Source: Streptomyces sp. SAT1 (GTDB taxonomy: Bacteria > Actinomycetota > Actinomycetes > Streptomycetales > Streptomycetaceae). From it: a DNA stretch of 64,000 nucleotides. The stretch covers positions 2,827,501 to 2,891,500 of the forward strand of contig NZ_CP015849.1 of NCBI RefSeq assembly GCF_001654495.1, in the 5' to 3' direction. Below are positions 1-10,155 of the stretch, one piece after another. How positions within the stretch are numbered: the first letter of the stretch is position 1; each line of letters starts with the position of its first letter. A model generated the notes under the pieces. It saw only the letters and a program-made list of their open reading frames with translations, was not told the origin of the DNA and searched no databases. The position numbers were made by a program, and so were the translations under genes.

Positions 1-148
1 GGATGAGCGACAGGTGGGTGGCGGCACGCTGGTAGAGGACGATCAGCTCGTCGGCCTCCGCGCCGGTGAGGCGGCGTCGGCGGGCGAGCAGCGCTTCGAG
101 ACGGTCCCACTCGGGTCGGTGGGCGGAGACGAAGACGTCCAGGTCCAT
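1..148 (-). CDS. SpoIIM-like integral membrane protein, N-terminal part
   Basis: Only the first 49 codons are in the window; the gene runs off the left edge. The ATG at 148 begins MDLDVFVSAHRPEWDRLEAL, followed by a helical stretch (LTGAEADELIVLYQRAATHL). This N-terminus is typical of actinobacterial stage II sporulation protein M (DUF95) membrane proteins, whose membrane segments would lie beyond the edge. A GAGGAG ribosome site lies about 14 bases upstream. It diverges from the RDD gene at 280, and SpoIIM and RDD membrane proteins are commonly neighbours in Streptomyces. Its role is unknown. The family call rests on the N-terminus and context only. Confidence 0.7.
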   Translation of the reverse strand, partial: MDLDVFVSAHRPEWDRLEALLARRRRLTGAEADELIVLYQRAATHLSLI

Positions 149-279
149 CGTGTCTGCCTGCTCCTCGGCTGGTTGGTCGGCGGTCCGTCGGATGTGTCTG
201 CTTGTCCTACTGCGACGCGACGGCCCTCAGCTTGGCAGACTGGCGGTTCTCGGGGCAGGCCAGGGAAGGGCGGCAGAGC

Positions 280-1278
280 GTGAGTGAGCTGGTGACGGGT
301 GAGGCGGTGGCGCTGGAGCTGCGCCCCGCGAGGCTGCCCAGCAGGGCGCTGGCCGTGCTGCTCGACCTCGCCGTGACCGTGGCCGCCTACCTCCTGGTGA
401 GCGTGGGGCTGCTGGTCGCCACGGCCTCGCTGGACGAGGCGGCGCAGGTCGCGCTGTCGATCGCGGCCTTCCTGCTGGTGCTGGTGGGCGGTCCGATCGC
501 AGTGGAGACGCTCAGCCACGGGCGGTCCCTCGGGAAGCTGGCGTGCGGGCTGCGTGTCGTCCGGGACGACGGCGGGCCGATCAGGTTCCGGCACGCGCTG
601 GTGCGCGGCGCGATCGGTGTGGTGGAGATCCTGATGACCTTCGGGATCGTCGCCTGCATCGCCTCGCTGGTGTCGGCGCGGGGTCGGCGGCTGGGCGATG
701 TGTTCGCGGGGACCCTGGTGGTGCGGGAGCGGACGGCTGCCGGCCGGATGTCCGTCGTGCCACCACCGCCGCCCTGGCTGGCCGGGCGGTTCTCGGCCCT
801 CGATCTGTCGGCGGTGCCCGACGGGCTGTGGCTGGCCGTGCGGCAGTACCTGACGCGGATGCAGCAGCTTGACCCGCAGGCCGGCCGGGACCTCGCGCAG
901 CGGCTCGCCGCCGATCTCTCCGCGTTCACCGGTGTTCCCGTACCGCCCGGGGTGCCTCCGGCGATGTACCTGGCCGCGGTGTTGCAGGAGCGGCAGGTGC
1001 GGGAGGCGCGACGGGCGTTCCGGCACTCTCCCGTCGGGGGTGGACCGGAGGCGGCTCGTGCCTTCGCCGCGCCGGAGACGCTGCCCGCGTCGTCCCCGGC
1101 CCCGTCTCCTTCTCCGTTCTCCCCGCCTTCCCCGCCCGCTTCTCCCGCTTCGCCCGCTTCTCCTGCTTCTCCTGCCTTCTCGCCGTCTCCGGCCCCGTCG
1201 TCTCCGTCTCCGGCGCCTTCCGACGCGGCGGACGTGGAGACGCGGCGGCCGGCGACCGGGTTCGTGCCGCCTGCCTAG
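280..1278 (+). CDS. RDD family integral membrane protein with Pro/Ser-rich tail
   Basis: The product has 333 residues. I chose the GTG at 280 because AGGGAAGGG lies about 10 bases upstream; a TTG at 202 in the same frame has no such site. Residues about 12-135 form the RDD domain: the arginine in RLPSRALAVLLDLAVTV, an aspartate in the first membrane helix, and about three hydrophobic helices, including one starting SIAAFLLVLVGGPI. The middle is a soluble helical part. The last 70 residues are low-complexity Ser/Pro/Ala (SPASPASPASPAFSPSP). RDD proteins are membrane proteins of mostly unknown role; some were proposed as ion exchangers. It diverges from the SpoIIM-like gene. Confidence 0.85.
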   Translation: MSELVTGEAVALELRPARLPSRALAVLLDLAVTVAAYLLVSVGLLVATASLDEAAQVALSIAAFLLVLVGGPIAVETLSHGRSLGKLACGLRVVRDDGGPIRFRHALVRGAIGVVEILMTFGIVACIASLVSARGRRLGDVFAGTLVVRERTAAGRMSVVPPPPPWLAGRFSALDLSAVPDGLWLAVRQYLTRMQQLDPQAGRDLAQRLAADLSAFTGVPVPPGVPPAMYLAAVLQERQVREARRAFRHSPVGGGPEAARAFAAPETLPASSPAPSPSPFSPPSPPASPASPASPASPAFSPSPAPSSPSPAPSDAADVETRRPATGFVPPA

Positions 1279-1294
1279 GGCCGGTCCGTGCCGC

Positions 1295-1912
1295 TCAGGT
1301 CTCGAAGGCGGACGGCGGTGAGCTGAGGTCCTCGAGCTCGATGCCGGGGGCCGCCAGGACGACGTCGCCGGAGAGGTGAACGGTGTGCCGTTCACCGGTG
1401 TCCAGGGCTGTGACCTGGTACTCGTCCACGGTCAGGGGGCCGTTGTCAGTGGGGTGTGCTTCTCTCTTCACCAGGGCCCAGGACTGGTCCACGGTGCGGG
1501 GGGCGAGGACCGGATCCGTGAAGGTGACGAGGCGTACGCGGGTGGCGGAGGCCGAGGGGGTGAGGCGCAGGAGACGAGCGGTGGCGACGAGGAACGCGGG
1601 GGACGTGCCGGTGAAGGCGTGGGCGCGCACATTGCCTTCGGTGGCGTGGGTCCCGGTGGGGTCGGTGCGGACCCAGGTGACGCCGTCGAGGGCGGCACCG
1701 CGCACCTGCCAGCCACCCGCGTGGAGTTCGAGGCGGATGGGGCGGCCGAGTTCGTCGAGGGCGAGGTCGACGGAGCCGCGGTGATCGCCCGAGGGGGCGG
1801 TGACCTGGGAGACGTAGCGCCAGCCCGAGGGGCCGGGGGCGCACTGGAAGTGTTCTTCGGCGAAGGGGGTGTGATCGTGCGGATCGTGGAGCGAATAGGT
1901 GCCGCGGGGCAT
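1295..1912 (-). CDS. conserved hypothetical protein
   Basis: A 205-residue protein that I cannot assign to a family. I prefer the ATG at 1912 (MPRGTYSLHDPHDHTPFAEE); an in-frame upstream start at 1966 would add a proline-rich extension. There is no signal peptide or membrane segment. The body alternates short strands (WRYVSQVTAPSGDHRGSVDL, LGRPIRLELHAGGWQVRGA, ATRVRLVTFTDP), suggesting an all-beta fold perhaps related to glycolipid-binding-like beta barrels, which is only a guess. It lies 165 bases after the sahH stop on the same strand and converges with the RDD gene. Codon use is typical of the window. Confidence 0.7.
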   Translation of the reverse strand: MPRGTYSLHDPHDHTPFAEEHFQCAPGPSGWRYVSQVTAPSGDHRGSVDLALDELGRPIRLELHAGGWQVRGAALDGVTWVRTDPTGTHATEGNVRAHAFTGTSPAFLVATARLLRLTPSASATRVRLVTFTDPVLAPRTVDQSWALVKREAHPTDNGPLTVDEYQVTALDTGERHTVHLSGDVVLAAPGIELEDLSSPPSAFET

Positions 1913-2077
1913 GGGGTTCCTGGGGCTTGACGGGCCGGTCCGGTCAACGGGGCAGGCCCCCGGCACGGGGGTGCGGGGGCCTGTCCCGGAGGACCGGGGA
2001 ACCGGAGCGCCGGGCGGGGCCGCGGGTGCGGCTCGCTCGCCCGGTGCCCGGGATCGGTCAGTGGTGCCTGCGGTCGG

Positions 2078-3535
<1,458 letters not shown>

Positions 3536-3794
3536 TACGGGCTGCTCCTCGGGATCGGGTCGAGGTGGGTACGGCTGACCTGCGCGGCGGCGGGCACGAA
3601 GGCGCCCCTCAGGACACAGGCATGCCTGCCCGCGTGCGCGCAGCGCAGTCCGTCGGAGGCCCTCTCTCCCTCGGTCGGCCCGCTCCGGGGCCGCCCGACC
3701 GCCATCAGCAGCGACGTCTGGCTCTGACCCAAGCTACACCGCGGTACCCGGCGGCCCCCAGTCCGCCTCCGGCCGGATCCGGCCGTCCGGGGCG

Positions 3795-4775
3795 TCAGTG
3801 GCCGGAGGCGTGCGGGTTCGGTCCGCCCGGGGTGGCCTCCGGGTCCGCGCCCCTGGCGGCCTCGGCCTCGCTGTAGACGTCGGGTTCGAGGTAGATGACG
3901 CGGGCGATGGGGACGGCGGCGCGGATGCGGGACTCGGCGGCGTCGATGGCGGCGGCGACCTCGGTGGCCGTGTCGTCGTGCCGGACCGCGATCTTGGCGG
4001 CGACGAGCAGTTCCTCGGGACCGAGGTGGAGGGTGCGCATGTGGATGATGCCGGTGACGGTGTCGCCGTCGACCGTGGCGTCCTTGATCTGCTCGACCAC
4101 GTCGGTACCGGCGGCCTCGCCGAGCAGCAGCGACTTGGTCTCGGCGGCCAGCACGAAGGCGATCAGGACGAGCAGCACACCGATGCAGACGGTGCCGATG
4201 CCGTCCCAGACGCCGTTGCCGGTGAGCAGCGCGAGGCCGACGCCGCCGAGGGCGAGGACGAGGCCGATCAGGGCGCCGAAGTCCTCCAGCAGGACCACGG
4301 GCAGCTCGGGTGCCTTGGCGCGGCGGATGAACTGCGGCCAGGAGAGCTTGCCGCGCAGCTCGTTGGACTCCTTGATGGCGGTGCGGAAGGAGTAGCCCTC
4401 GGCGCAGATCGCGAAGGCGAGGACGGCCACCGGCCAGTACCAGTTCTCCAGTTCGTGCGGGTGGCTGATCTTCTCGTAGCCCTCGTAGATCGCGAACATG
4501 CCGCCGATGGAGAACAGCACGATGGAGACCAGGAAGGCGTAGACGTAGCGCTCGCGGCCGTAGCCGAACGGGTGCTGCTCGGTCGCCTCGCGCTGGGCCT
4601 TCTTGCCGCCGACCAGCAGCAGGAACTGGTTGCCGGAGTCGGCCACCGAGTGCACGCCCTCGGCGAGCATCGACGAGGAGCCGCTGAAGGCGAACGCCAC
4701 GAACTTCGATACCGCGATCGCGAGGTTGGCGCCGAGTGCCGCCACGATCGCCCTGGTGCCGCCTGACGCGCTCAT
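3795..4775 (-). CDS. cation diffusion facilitator (ZnT9/SLC30A9-like)
   Basis: A 326-residue transporter predicted to exchange divalent metal, most likely zinc, for protons across the cell membrane. Six hydrophobic segments fill residues about 8-215. The second helix carries the metal site HSVAD (His42, Asp46), and the fifth has an acidic LLEDFGALIG. Residues 215-305 form the cytosolic ferredoxin-like domain (VTGIIHMRTLHLGPEELLVA). The HPFGYGRERYVYAF loop is typical of the SLC30A9 branch. The ATG at 4775 is followed by MSASGGTRAIVAALGANL. It lies between manA and ahcY on the same strand, with gaps of about 230 and 260 bases, so it is probably transcribed separately. Confidence 0.93.
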   Translation of the reverse strand: MSASGGTRAIVAALGANLAIAVSKFVAFAFSGSSSMLAEGVHSVADSGNQFLLLVGGKKAQREATEQHPFGYGRERYVYAFLVSIVLFSIGGMFAIYEGYEKISHPHELENWYWPVAVLAFAICAEGYSFRTAIKESNELRGKLSWPQFIRRAKAPELPVVLLEDFGALIGLVLALGGVGLALLTGNGVWDGIGTVCIGVLLVLIAFVLAAETKSLLLGEAAGTDVVEQIKDATVDGDTVTGIIHMRTLHLGPEELLVAAKIAVRHDDTATEVAAAIDAAESRIRAAVPIARVIYLEPDVYSEAEAARGADPEATPGGPNPHASGH

Positions 4776-4838
4776 CTGTCCGCGTTGTCCCTTCGCCTTC
4801 GTGCTGCCGGTGGGTCATTGTTGCAGCCCCGTCCGGCG

Positions 4839-4901
4839 GCGGTGCGCCGGATCCGCAGGGCGGGCAGGTGGCGGTGCGCCGGATCCGCAGGGCGGGCAGG
4901 T
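4839..4901. repeat. two direct copies of a 31-base unit, period 32
   Basis: The 31-base unit beginning GCGGTGCGCCGGATCCGCAG occurs at 4839-4869 and again, identical, at 4871-4901. The 3' part of the unit (GCGGGCAGGTACGGCGAACC) then recurs in altered form at about 4915-4934. The array sits in the 228-base gap between manA and the CDF gene. The unit contains a BamHI-type palindrome, GGATCC. It looks like local slippage or duplication rather than a coding sequence. Confidence 0.85.
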
Positions 4902-4947
4902 ACGGCGAACCACGGCGGGCAGATACGGCGAACCGGTGCGGTGCACG

Positions 4948-4980
4948 GGCCGCCGCGGACAGGACGGGTCCGCGGCGGCC
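4948..4980 (-). terminator. strong hairpin after manA
   Basis: A perfect 13-base stem (GGCCGCCGCGGAC pairing with GTCCGCGGCGGCC) encloses a loop of about 7 bases. It lies 23 bases past the manA stop codon. There is no U-tract, as is usual for terminators in high-G+C actinomycetes. Confidence 0.7.
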
Positions 4981-5003
4981 GGCGGACGGTCGGGGCGCGG
5001 GCG

Positions 5004-6155
5004 TCAGACGACGACCGTGGCGCGGAAGAGCGTGCCGGCGCCGGACACCTCGGCCTTCTCGCCCGCGGGGACGAACACCGACTGCCCCGGCGTCAGCTCC
5101 TCCTCGCCCGCCCGTACCGAACCGGCCGTGCAGAGCAGGATCTGCGGGGTGGCCAGGGTGAGGTCGTGGGCCGGGGCGCCCTCCGGGAGGACGTAGCGGG
5201 AGAGGCGGAACTCGTCGATGGGCGTCTCGTAGACCTCCTCGCCGTCCGGGGCGGCCTCGGGGCGCAGCACACCGGGGTCGGCCGCCTCGAAGCGGACGAT
5301 GCGCAGGAGTTCGGGGACGTCGACGTGCTTGGGGGTCAGGCCGCAGCGCAGGACGTTGTCGGAGTTGGCCATGATCTCCACGCCCAGGCCGTTCAGATAG
5401 GCGTGCGGGATGCCGGCGCCGAGGAACAGGGCCTCGCCGGGCTGGAGCCGGACGTGGTTGAGGAGCATGGCGGCCAGGACACCGGGGTCGCCCGGGTAGT
5501 GGTGGGCGATGCCGGCGTACGGGGCGTGGTCGCCGCCGAGGCGGGCGCAGGCGGTGGCGGCCTCGCCGACCGTGCGGGCCATCTCCTCGGGGTCGGCGGT
5601 GAGGATCGCGGTCAGCACCTCGCGCAGGGCCGCCTCCTCGGGGCGGGCGCGCAGCAGGTCGACGTAGGGCTCGAGGGAGTCCACGTCGAGGGCGGCGAGC
5701 AGCGCGGCGGCCTCGGCGGGTGCGCGGAAGCCGCACAGGCCGTCGAACTCGGTGAGCGCGCAGATCAGTTCGGGCTTGTGGTTGGCGTCCTTGTAGTTGC
5801 GCTGCGGGGCGTCGGCCGGGACGCCGCGGCGCTCCTCGTCGGCGTAACCCTCCCGGGCCTGGTCCAGGTCGGGGTGGACCTGGAGGGAGAGGGGGGCTCC
5901 GGCGGCGAGGAGTTTGAGCAGGAAGGGCAGGCGTGGGCCGAACCTGGCGACCGCCTCGGCGCCCAGTTCCCGCTCCGGGTCGGCGTCGATGACCGCGGAG
6001 AGGGTGCCGCGTCCGGTGCGCGAGGGGGCGCCGGGGTGGGCGCCCATCCACATCTCCGCCTGCGGTTCGCCGCTCGGTTCCACGCCCAGGAGGTGCGGGA
6101 TGGCGGTGGTGGAACCCCAGGCGTAGGGGCGGATGGTGTTGTCGAGGCGGTCCAT
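5004..6155 (-). CDS. manA: mannose-6-phosphate isomerase, class I
   Basis: This 383-residue zinc enzyme interconverts fructose-6-phosphate and mannose-6-phosphate, the entry to GDP-mannose. The cupin zinc ligands are visible: Gln92 and His94 in LQVHPDLDQA and the family signature NYKDANHKPE at 120-129. The second signature, GAGIPHAYLNGLGVEIMANS, contains a further histidine. Length is normal for type I PMI. The ATG at 6155 starts MDRLDNTIRPYAWGSTTAIP, the standard N-terminus. It is followed by a strong hairpin and preceded at about 150 bases by the SIS-domain gene, with manB further up, so the block forms a mannose-phosphate module. Confidence 0.96.
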   Translation of the reverse strand: MDRLDNTIRPYAWGSTTAIPHLLGVEPSGEPQAEMWMGAHPGAPSRTGRGTLSAVIDADPERELGAEAVARFGPRLPFLLKLLAAGAPLSLQVHPDLDQAREGYADEERRGVPADAPQRNYKDANHKPELICALTEFDGLCGFRAPAEAAALLAALDVDSLEPYVDLLRARPEEAALREVLTAILTADPEEMARTVGEAATACARLGGDHAPYAGIAHHYPGDPGVLAAMLLNHVRLQPGEALFLGAGIPHAYLNGLGVEIMANSDNVLRCGLTPKHVDVPELLRIVRFEAADPGVLRPEAAPDGEEVYETPIDEFRLSRYVLPEGAPAHDLTLATPQILLCTAGSVRAGEEELTPGQSVFVPAGEKAEVSGAGTLFRATVVV

Positions 6156-6307
6156 GTGTCTCTCTGTGATTCTCTCTGCGATGCGGCACCCGGCGGGCCG
6201 GCCGGGTGCGAGTGCCGGATGTACGGGTGTCCGGTGTGCGGGGGCCCGGTGTACAGGTCTCCGTGTACGGGCTCCGGTGTGCGGGTCTCCTGTGTGCGGG
6301 CGGCGGT

Positions 6308-7435
6308 TCAGGTTCTGGAGACGAGCGACAGGTAGACGGCGGCGAAGTCGGTGACGGCGATGAGTTCCGCGAGGGTCTCGATCTCGCCGCCGGGCTCCGG
6401 TTCCAGCTCGCTGATCGGCGTGTCGTGGCTGAGGGCCAGGTCACGGGCGGCGGGCGCGGCGGTGAGGCCGCCGAGCGGACGGTCGCGCAGCAGCACCACG
6501 CGCGCGTGCAGCGCGGGTGGTTCGTCGACGCGGTCGCGGAAGAAGTCGTCCGGGTCGGCGCTGGCGGCCAGCGGACCGGCGAGCAGGGCGCTGTGTTCGG
6601 CGAGTGCCTCGGGCAGTTCGGCGACGACGGCGGGGATGCCGGACAGCTCGGCGAGCCCGGCGGCGAACCGGCGGCCGGCCGGACCGGCCGCGACGCCCTC
6701 GGTCCAGATCACCGGGAGGGCGTCGGCCAGTTCGGCGGCGAGGGTCTTGGCCGGGTTGCTGTAGGTGGCGATGGCGGGGCCGCAGCGTTCGGCGATCTGG
6801 TCGAGCCGGTCGGCGGCGGCCTCCAGGGCGTCGGGCGGCGCGGTGAGCAGGCCGACACGGTCCAGCAGCGCGAGCAGCGGGGTGAGCAGCGCCCACAGCA
6901 CGCCGGGCGCGGATCCGGCGAGGGGTTCGTCGTGGTCGTAGGGGGCGGTCGCCATGGGGATGAACAGGCCGTGGGCGCCTGCCACGGACTCGGCGAGCGG
7001 GGTGCCCACCGGGGCGACGGCGACGACCGTGCAGCCGCGCCGGTACGCCTGTTCGGCGAGCGTGGACAGGCTCGGCTCGGTGCCGTCGGGAGTGGCGATC
7101 AGCAGGAGGTCCACGGAGCCGGCCCAGCCGGGCAGTTCCCAGCGCAGGGCGCCGGAGGCGCTGGCGACGCCGGTGGGGGCCAGCCGGGTGACGGGGCTGC
7201 CGGCGCCGGCGAGGGTGCCGAGCAGGTCGGCGGCGTGGGTGGCGGCGGCGCCCGGTCCGGCGATCAGGACGGCGCGGGGGCGGCCGTCCGGTCGGAGGTC
7301 GCCCACGCCGGCCTCCGCGGCGTGCCGGGCGGCGGTGCGGACACGGGCTCCGGCCTCGGCCGCGCCGCGGAGCAGTCCGCGGTGGTCGGCGTCGGCGAGC
7401 GCCTCGGGGGCGTCGAGCAGCGTTTCGTCGATCAT
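6308..7435 (-). CDS. SIS-domain phosphosugar protein (bifunctional PGI/PMI-like)
   Basis: A 375-residue protein starting MIDETLLDAPEALADADHRG at 7435. The first half has a Rossmann-like SIS fold (AVLIAGPGAAATHAADLLGT, then VDLLLIATPDGTEPSLSTLA, where sugar-phosphate contacts are expected). The second half resembles the C-terminal domain of bifunctional phosphoglucose/phosphomannose isomerases (IPAVVAELPEALAEHSALL). It sits between manA and manB, as in mycobacteria, so a role in mannose-phosphate metabolism is likely. A true second isomerase next to manA would be redundant, and it may instead be regulatory or act on another sugar phosphate. Family confidence is good; substrate is unknown. Confidence 0.85.
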   Translation of the reverse strand: MIDETLLDAPEALADADHRGLLRGAAEAGARVRTAARHAAEAGVGDLRPDGRPRAVLIAGPGAAATHAADLLGTLAGAGSPVTRLAPTGVASASGALRWELPGWAGSVDLLLIATPDGTEPSLSTLAEQAYRRGCTVVAVAPVGTPLAESVAGAHGLFIPMATAPYDHDEPLAGSAPGVLWALLTPLLALLDRVGLLTAPPDALEAAADRLDQIAERCGPAIATYSNPAKTLAAELADALPVIWTEGVAAGPAGRRFAAGLAELSGIPAVVAELPEALAEHSALLAGPLAASADPDDFFRDRVDEPPALHARVVLLRDRPLGGLTAAPAARDLALSHDTPISELEPEPGGEIETLAELIAVTDFAAVYLSLVSRT

Positions 7436-7948
7436 GTGCGGCAGCCTCCGATCGGTGCCGGTCGCCGGGCACCGGGGCGTCTGGACGGCGGGGGGGTCGG
7501 GACGGCGGGTCGTCGCGGCGGCGGGGCGGGCGGCGCGGGGGCGGCGTGACCTGAGGACGGCGGGACGGCGGGGCGGCGGACGGTGCGGCGCCGTCGTCCC
7601 GTGTCCGGGCCGCGTTCCCGTCCGGGTGGGCCGGAACACCGTCTGGGTGGGCCGGATCTCCGACCGGTGGGTCGGACCTCGTCCGGGCGGGTCGGACCTC
7701 CGGGCCCGTGGACCGTCCGTCCGGGGTTGCCGGACCGCGCAGGGGTCGTACGGCCGGGCGGTGGGCGAACGCCTGCCGGTTCCGTCGGTCCCGGGCCGGG
7801 CGGCCCTCGGGTCCGCCTCCGCCCTCGGTCCGCCCCGGTGCTCGGTCCGCGCCGGTGCTCAGGCCCGCCGGCTCCGGGACCGGTCGGTCCCCGGGGCGCC
7901 GGACTCCTCGGGGTGCCCGGTCGCGGCTGCCCGGTGCCGTGGCGGCGG
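7436..7948. other. 513-base gap between the Trm112-like and SIS genes
   Basis: I find no credible gene. The stretch is nearly pure G/C with irregular short repeats, for example GTCGGACCTC twice within 7670-7705 and several GTCCGG/GGTCGG units around 7600-7760. Open frames cross it on both strands, but their products are arginine/proline/glycine low-complexity, as expected for unselected high-G+C DNA. It may hold the leader or promoter of the downstream SIS gene; none is recognisable. Confidence 0.5.
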
Positions 7949-8119
7949 TCAGGCCGGGCGGCGGGCCTCGTCCACCAGCAGGACGGGGATGCCGTCGCGG
8001 ACCGGGTAGGCCAGACCGCAGTCCTCACCGGTGCAGATCAGCTCGGTGTCCTGCTCCTTGAGGGGGGCGTGGCAGGCCGGGCAGGCCAGGATCTCCAGGA
8101 GACCGGCTTCGAGCGGCAT
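7949..8119 (-). CDS. Trm112/YcaR-type small zinc-binding protein
   Basis: Only 56 residues: [20 protein letters not shown] at the start, [20 protein letters not shown] in the middle and VDEARRPA at the end. Cys13-Cys16 and Cys29-Cys34 form the zinc site. The [11 protein letters not shown] motif is the UPF0434/Trm112 signature. Relatives in other organisms activate methyltransferases as small partners, and here the partner is unknown. It starts at the ATG at 8119, about 105 bases downstream of the manB stop on the same strand, so it probably shares the manB transcript. The same position is kept in other streptomycetes as I recall. Confidence 0.92.
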   Translation of the reverse strand: MPLEAGLLEILACPACHAPLKEQDTELICTGEDCGLAYPVRDGIPVLLVDEARRPA

Positions 8120-8224
8120 GGGTGTTCCCTTCGGGACGCGGGGTGCGTATGGGGTTGTACGGACGTGCCTGGTCAGCGTACCGCCGGTCGGGGGGCCGGC
8201 GGCGGGGTCCGCCGGGGCGGCCGC

Positions 8225-9589
8225 TCAGCCCCTGATGATCTCCAGGACCTCGTCGCGGATCTTGGCCATCGTGGCCTCGTCGCGTGCCTCCGCGTTCAGC
8301 CGCAGCAGCGGTTCGGTGTTGGAGGGGCGGACGTTGAACCACCAGTCGGCGGCGCTGACCGTGAGGCCGTCGAGTTCGTCGAGGGTGACGTCGTCGCGGC
8401 CCGCGTAGGCGGACCGGAGCGCGGCGAGGCGGGCGGCCTGGTCGGCCACGGTGGAGTTGATCTCTCCGGAGCCCGCGTAGCGGTCGTAGCGGGCGACCAG
8501 GGCGGACAGCGGCTTGTCCTGGCCGCCGAGCGCCGCGAGGACGTGCAGGGCCGCCAGCATGCCCGTGTCGGCGTTCCAGAAGTCCTTGAAGTAGTAGTGC
8601 GCGGAGTGCTCGCCCCCGAAGATCGCGCCGGTACGGGCCATCTCGGCCTTGATGAAGGAGTGGCCGACGCGGGTGCGGACGGGGGTGCCGCCGTTCTCCT
8701 TCACCACTTCGGGGACCGACCGGGAGGTGATCAGGTTGTGGATGATCGCGCCCCGGCCGCCGTTGCGGGCCAGTTCGCGGGCGGCGACCAGCGCGGTGAC
8801 GGCCGAGGGCGGGACCGGGTCGCCGTGTTCGTCGACCACGAAGCAGCGGTCGGCGTCGCCGTCGAAGGCGAGGCCGAGGTCGGCGCCCTCGGCGCGGACC
8901 CGCCGCTGGAGGTCGACGAGGTTCGCCGGGTCGAGCGGGTTGGCCTCGTGGTGGGGGAAGGTGCCGTCCAGTTCGAAGTACATCGGGACGAGGTCGACGG
9001 GCAGGCCGGTCAGGACGGTGGGGACGGTGTGGCCGCCCATGCCGTTGCCCGCGTCGACGACGACCTTCAGCGGGCGGATGGAGCTGACGTCGACGAGGGA
9101 GCGCAGGTGGGCCGCGTAGTCCTCCAGCGTGTCCCGCTGGGTGATCACTCCGGGGCGGTCGGCCGGCTGCGGGGCGCCCGACTCGCTCCAGCGCTCGGCG
9201 AGTTCGCGGATCTCGGCGAGGCCGGTGTCCTGGCCGACGGGGGCCGCGCCCGCGCGGCACATCTTGATGCCGTTGTACCGGGCCGGGTTGTGCGAGGCCG
9301 TGAACATCGCGCCCGGCAGGCCCAACGCGCCCGAGGCGTAGTACAGCTGGTCCGTCGAGCAGAGCCCGATCTCGGTGACGTCGACGCCGCAGCGCACCGC
9401 GCCGCGGGCGAAGGCGCGGGCCAGGCCGGGCGAGGAGGGCCGCATGTCGTGCCCGGTCACCAGGGCGCTCGCCCCGGTCACCCGGGCGAAGGCCGCTCCG
9501 AACAGCTCGGCCAGCGACTCGTCCCACTGGTCCGGGACCACCCCGCGCACGTCGTACGCCTTGACGATCTGCGACAGATCAGCAGCCAC
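8225..9589 (-). CDS. manB: phosphomannomutase/phosphoglucomutase
   Basis: A 454-residue alpha-D-phosphohexomutase converting mannose-6-phosphate to mannose-1-phosphate, probably also glucose phosphates. Catalytic Ser99 lies in TASHNPARYNGIKM. The metal loop DGDADR is at 243-248, the sugar loop is GGEHSAHYYFKDF, and the phosphate loop RPSNTEPLLRLN is near the C-terminus. I chose the GTG at 9589 (VAADLSQIVKAYDVRG), which gives the normal N-terminus; the frame is open 34 codons further up but that part is proline-rich and unlike the family. It stands first in the manB, Trm112-like, SIS, manA series and feeds the guanylyltransferase at 24-25 kb. Confidence 0.95.
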   Translation of the reverse strand: MAADLSQIVKAYDVRGVVPDQWDESLAELFGAAFARVTGASALVTGHDMRPSSPGLARAFARGAVRCGVDVTEIGLCSTDQLYYASGALGLPGAMFTASHNPARYNGIKMCRAGAAPVGQDTGLAEIRELAERWSESGAPQPADRPGVITQRDTLEDYAAHLRSLVDVSSIRPLKVVVDAGNGMGGHTVPTVLTGLPVDLVPMYFELDGTFPHHEANPLDPANLVDLQRRVRAEGADLGLAFDGDADRCFVVDEHGDPVPPSAVTALVAARELARNGGRGAIIHNLITSRSVPEVVKENGGTPVRTRVGHSFIKAEMARTGAIFGGEHSAHYYFKDFWNADTGMLAALHVLAALGGQDKPLSALVARYDRYAGSGEINSTVADQAARLAALRSAYAGRDDVTLDELDGLTVSAADWWFNVRPSNTEPLLRLNAEARDEATMAKIRDEVLEIIRG

Positions 9590-9780
9590 GGCCAACCCTT
9601 CTGAAGTCCCTGTCGGTCCCCACAAACTACCCGTCCCGGGCGGCGCGGCCCGCGCATGAACCGGGTGCGGCACGAGTGCCGCCGGACACACCGACGGTAT
9701 GGAACGCGCCGCGCGGTACGCGGGGAGGGCGACAGGGGCGGTGCGCGGATCCCCGACTGGGGCCGTGGTGAACGGTTTTG

Positions 9781-10155
9781 TCAGTTGTCCGGTGAGCGGA
9801 GGACCCGCAGATGGCCGCGGCGCGCGACCTCCATCGGGTCGGCTCCGCGGGCGCCGCCGCCGGCTTCGGCCGCGCGCTCCTGCGGACGGGCCGCCTCGCG
9901 CACGGCGTTGGCGAGCGCCTCCAGGTCGTCACCGCTGGGCCGGGCCGGAGCCGAGCCGTCGAGGAGCCGGACGACCTCCCAGCCGCGCGGGGCGGTGAGG
10001 CGCTCGGAGTGCTCGGCGCACAGGTCGTAGCAGTGCGGCTCGGCGTAGGTGGCGAGCGGGCCGAGGACGGCGGTCGAGTCGGCGTAGACGTACGTCAGCG
10101 TCGCTACGGCGGGACGGCCGCAAGCGGTGCGCGAACAGCGACGTACAGGGCTCAC
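9781..10155 (-). CDS. DUF3499 zinc-ribbon-like protein
   Basis: A conserved actinobacterial protein of 124 residues with no known function. I start it at the GTG at 10155 (VSPVRRCSRTACGRPAVATL), which gives the family's N-terminus; an in-frame upstream start would add 27 unrelated residues. Two cysteine pairs, CSRTAC near the start and CYDLCAEH about 35 residues later, look like a small zinc site between strands (ATLTYVYADSTAVLGPL). The C-terminal third is charged and probably flexible. It lies upstream of manB on the same strand, 191 bases apart, and diverges from the metallopeptidase gene, as in mycobacteria. Confidence 0.85.
   Translation of the reverse strand: MSPVRRCSRTACGRPAVATLTYVYADSTAVLGPLATYAEPHCYDLCAEHSERLTAPRGWEVVRLLDGSAPARPSGDDLEALANAVREAARPQERAAEAGGGARGADPMEVARRGHLRVLRSPDN

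Noticed and set aside
202..279. Upstream TTG start for the RDD protein
   Set aside because: It would add 26 residues unlike the family and has no ribosome site, whereas the GTG at 280 has AGGGAAGGG at good distance.
3600..3660. Cysteine/histidine-rich leader peptide before ahcY
   Set aside because: A frame reading [15 protein letters not shown] is open here, but it has no start with a ribosome site and no terminator-antiterminator pair behind it.
3536..3740. S-adenosylhomocysteine riboswitch before ahcY
   Set aside because: CCGAGGAGC resembles the start of that motif, but it lies directly at the ATG and acts as the ribosome site. The rest of the conserved core and pairing was not found.
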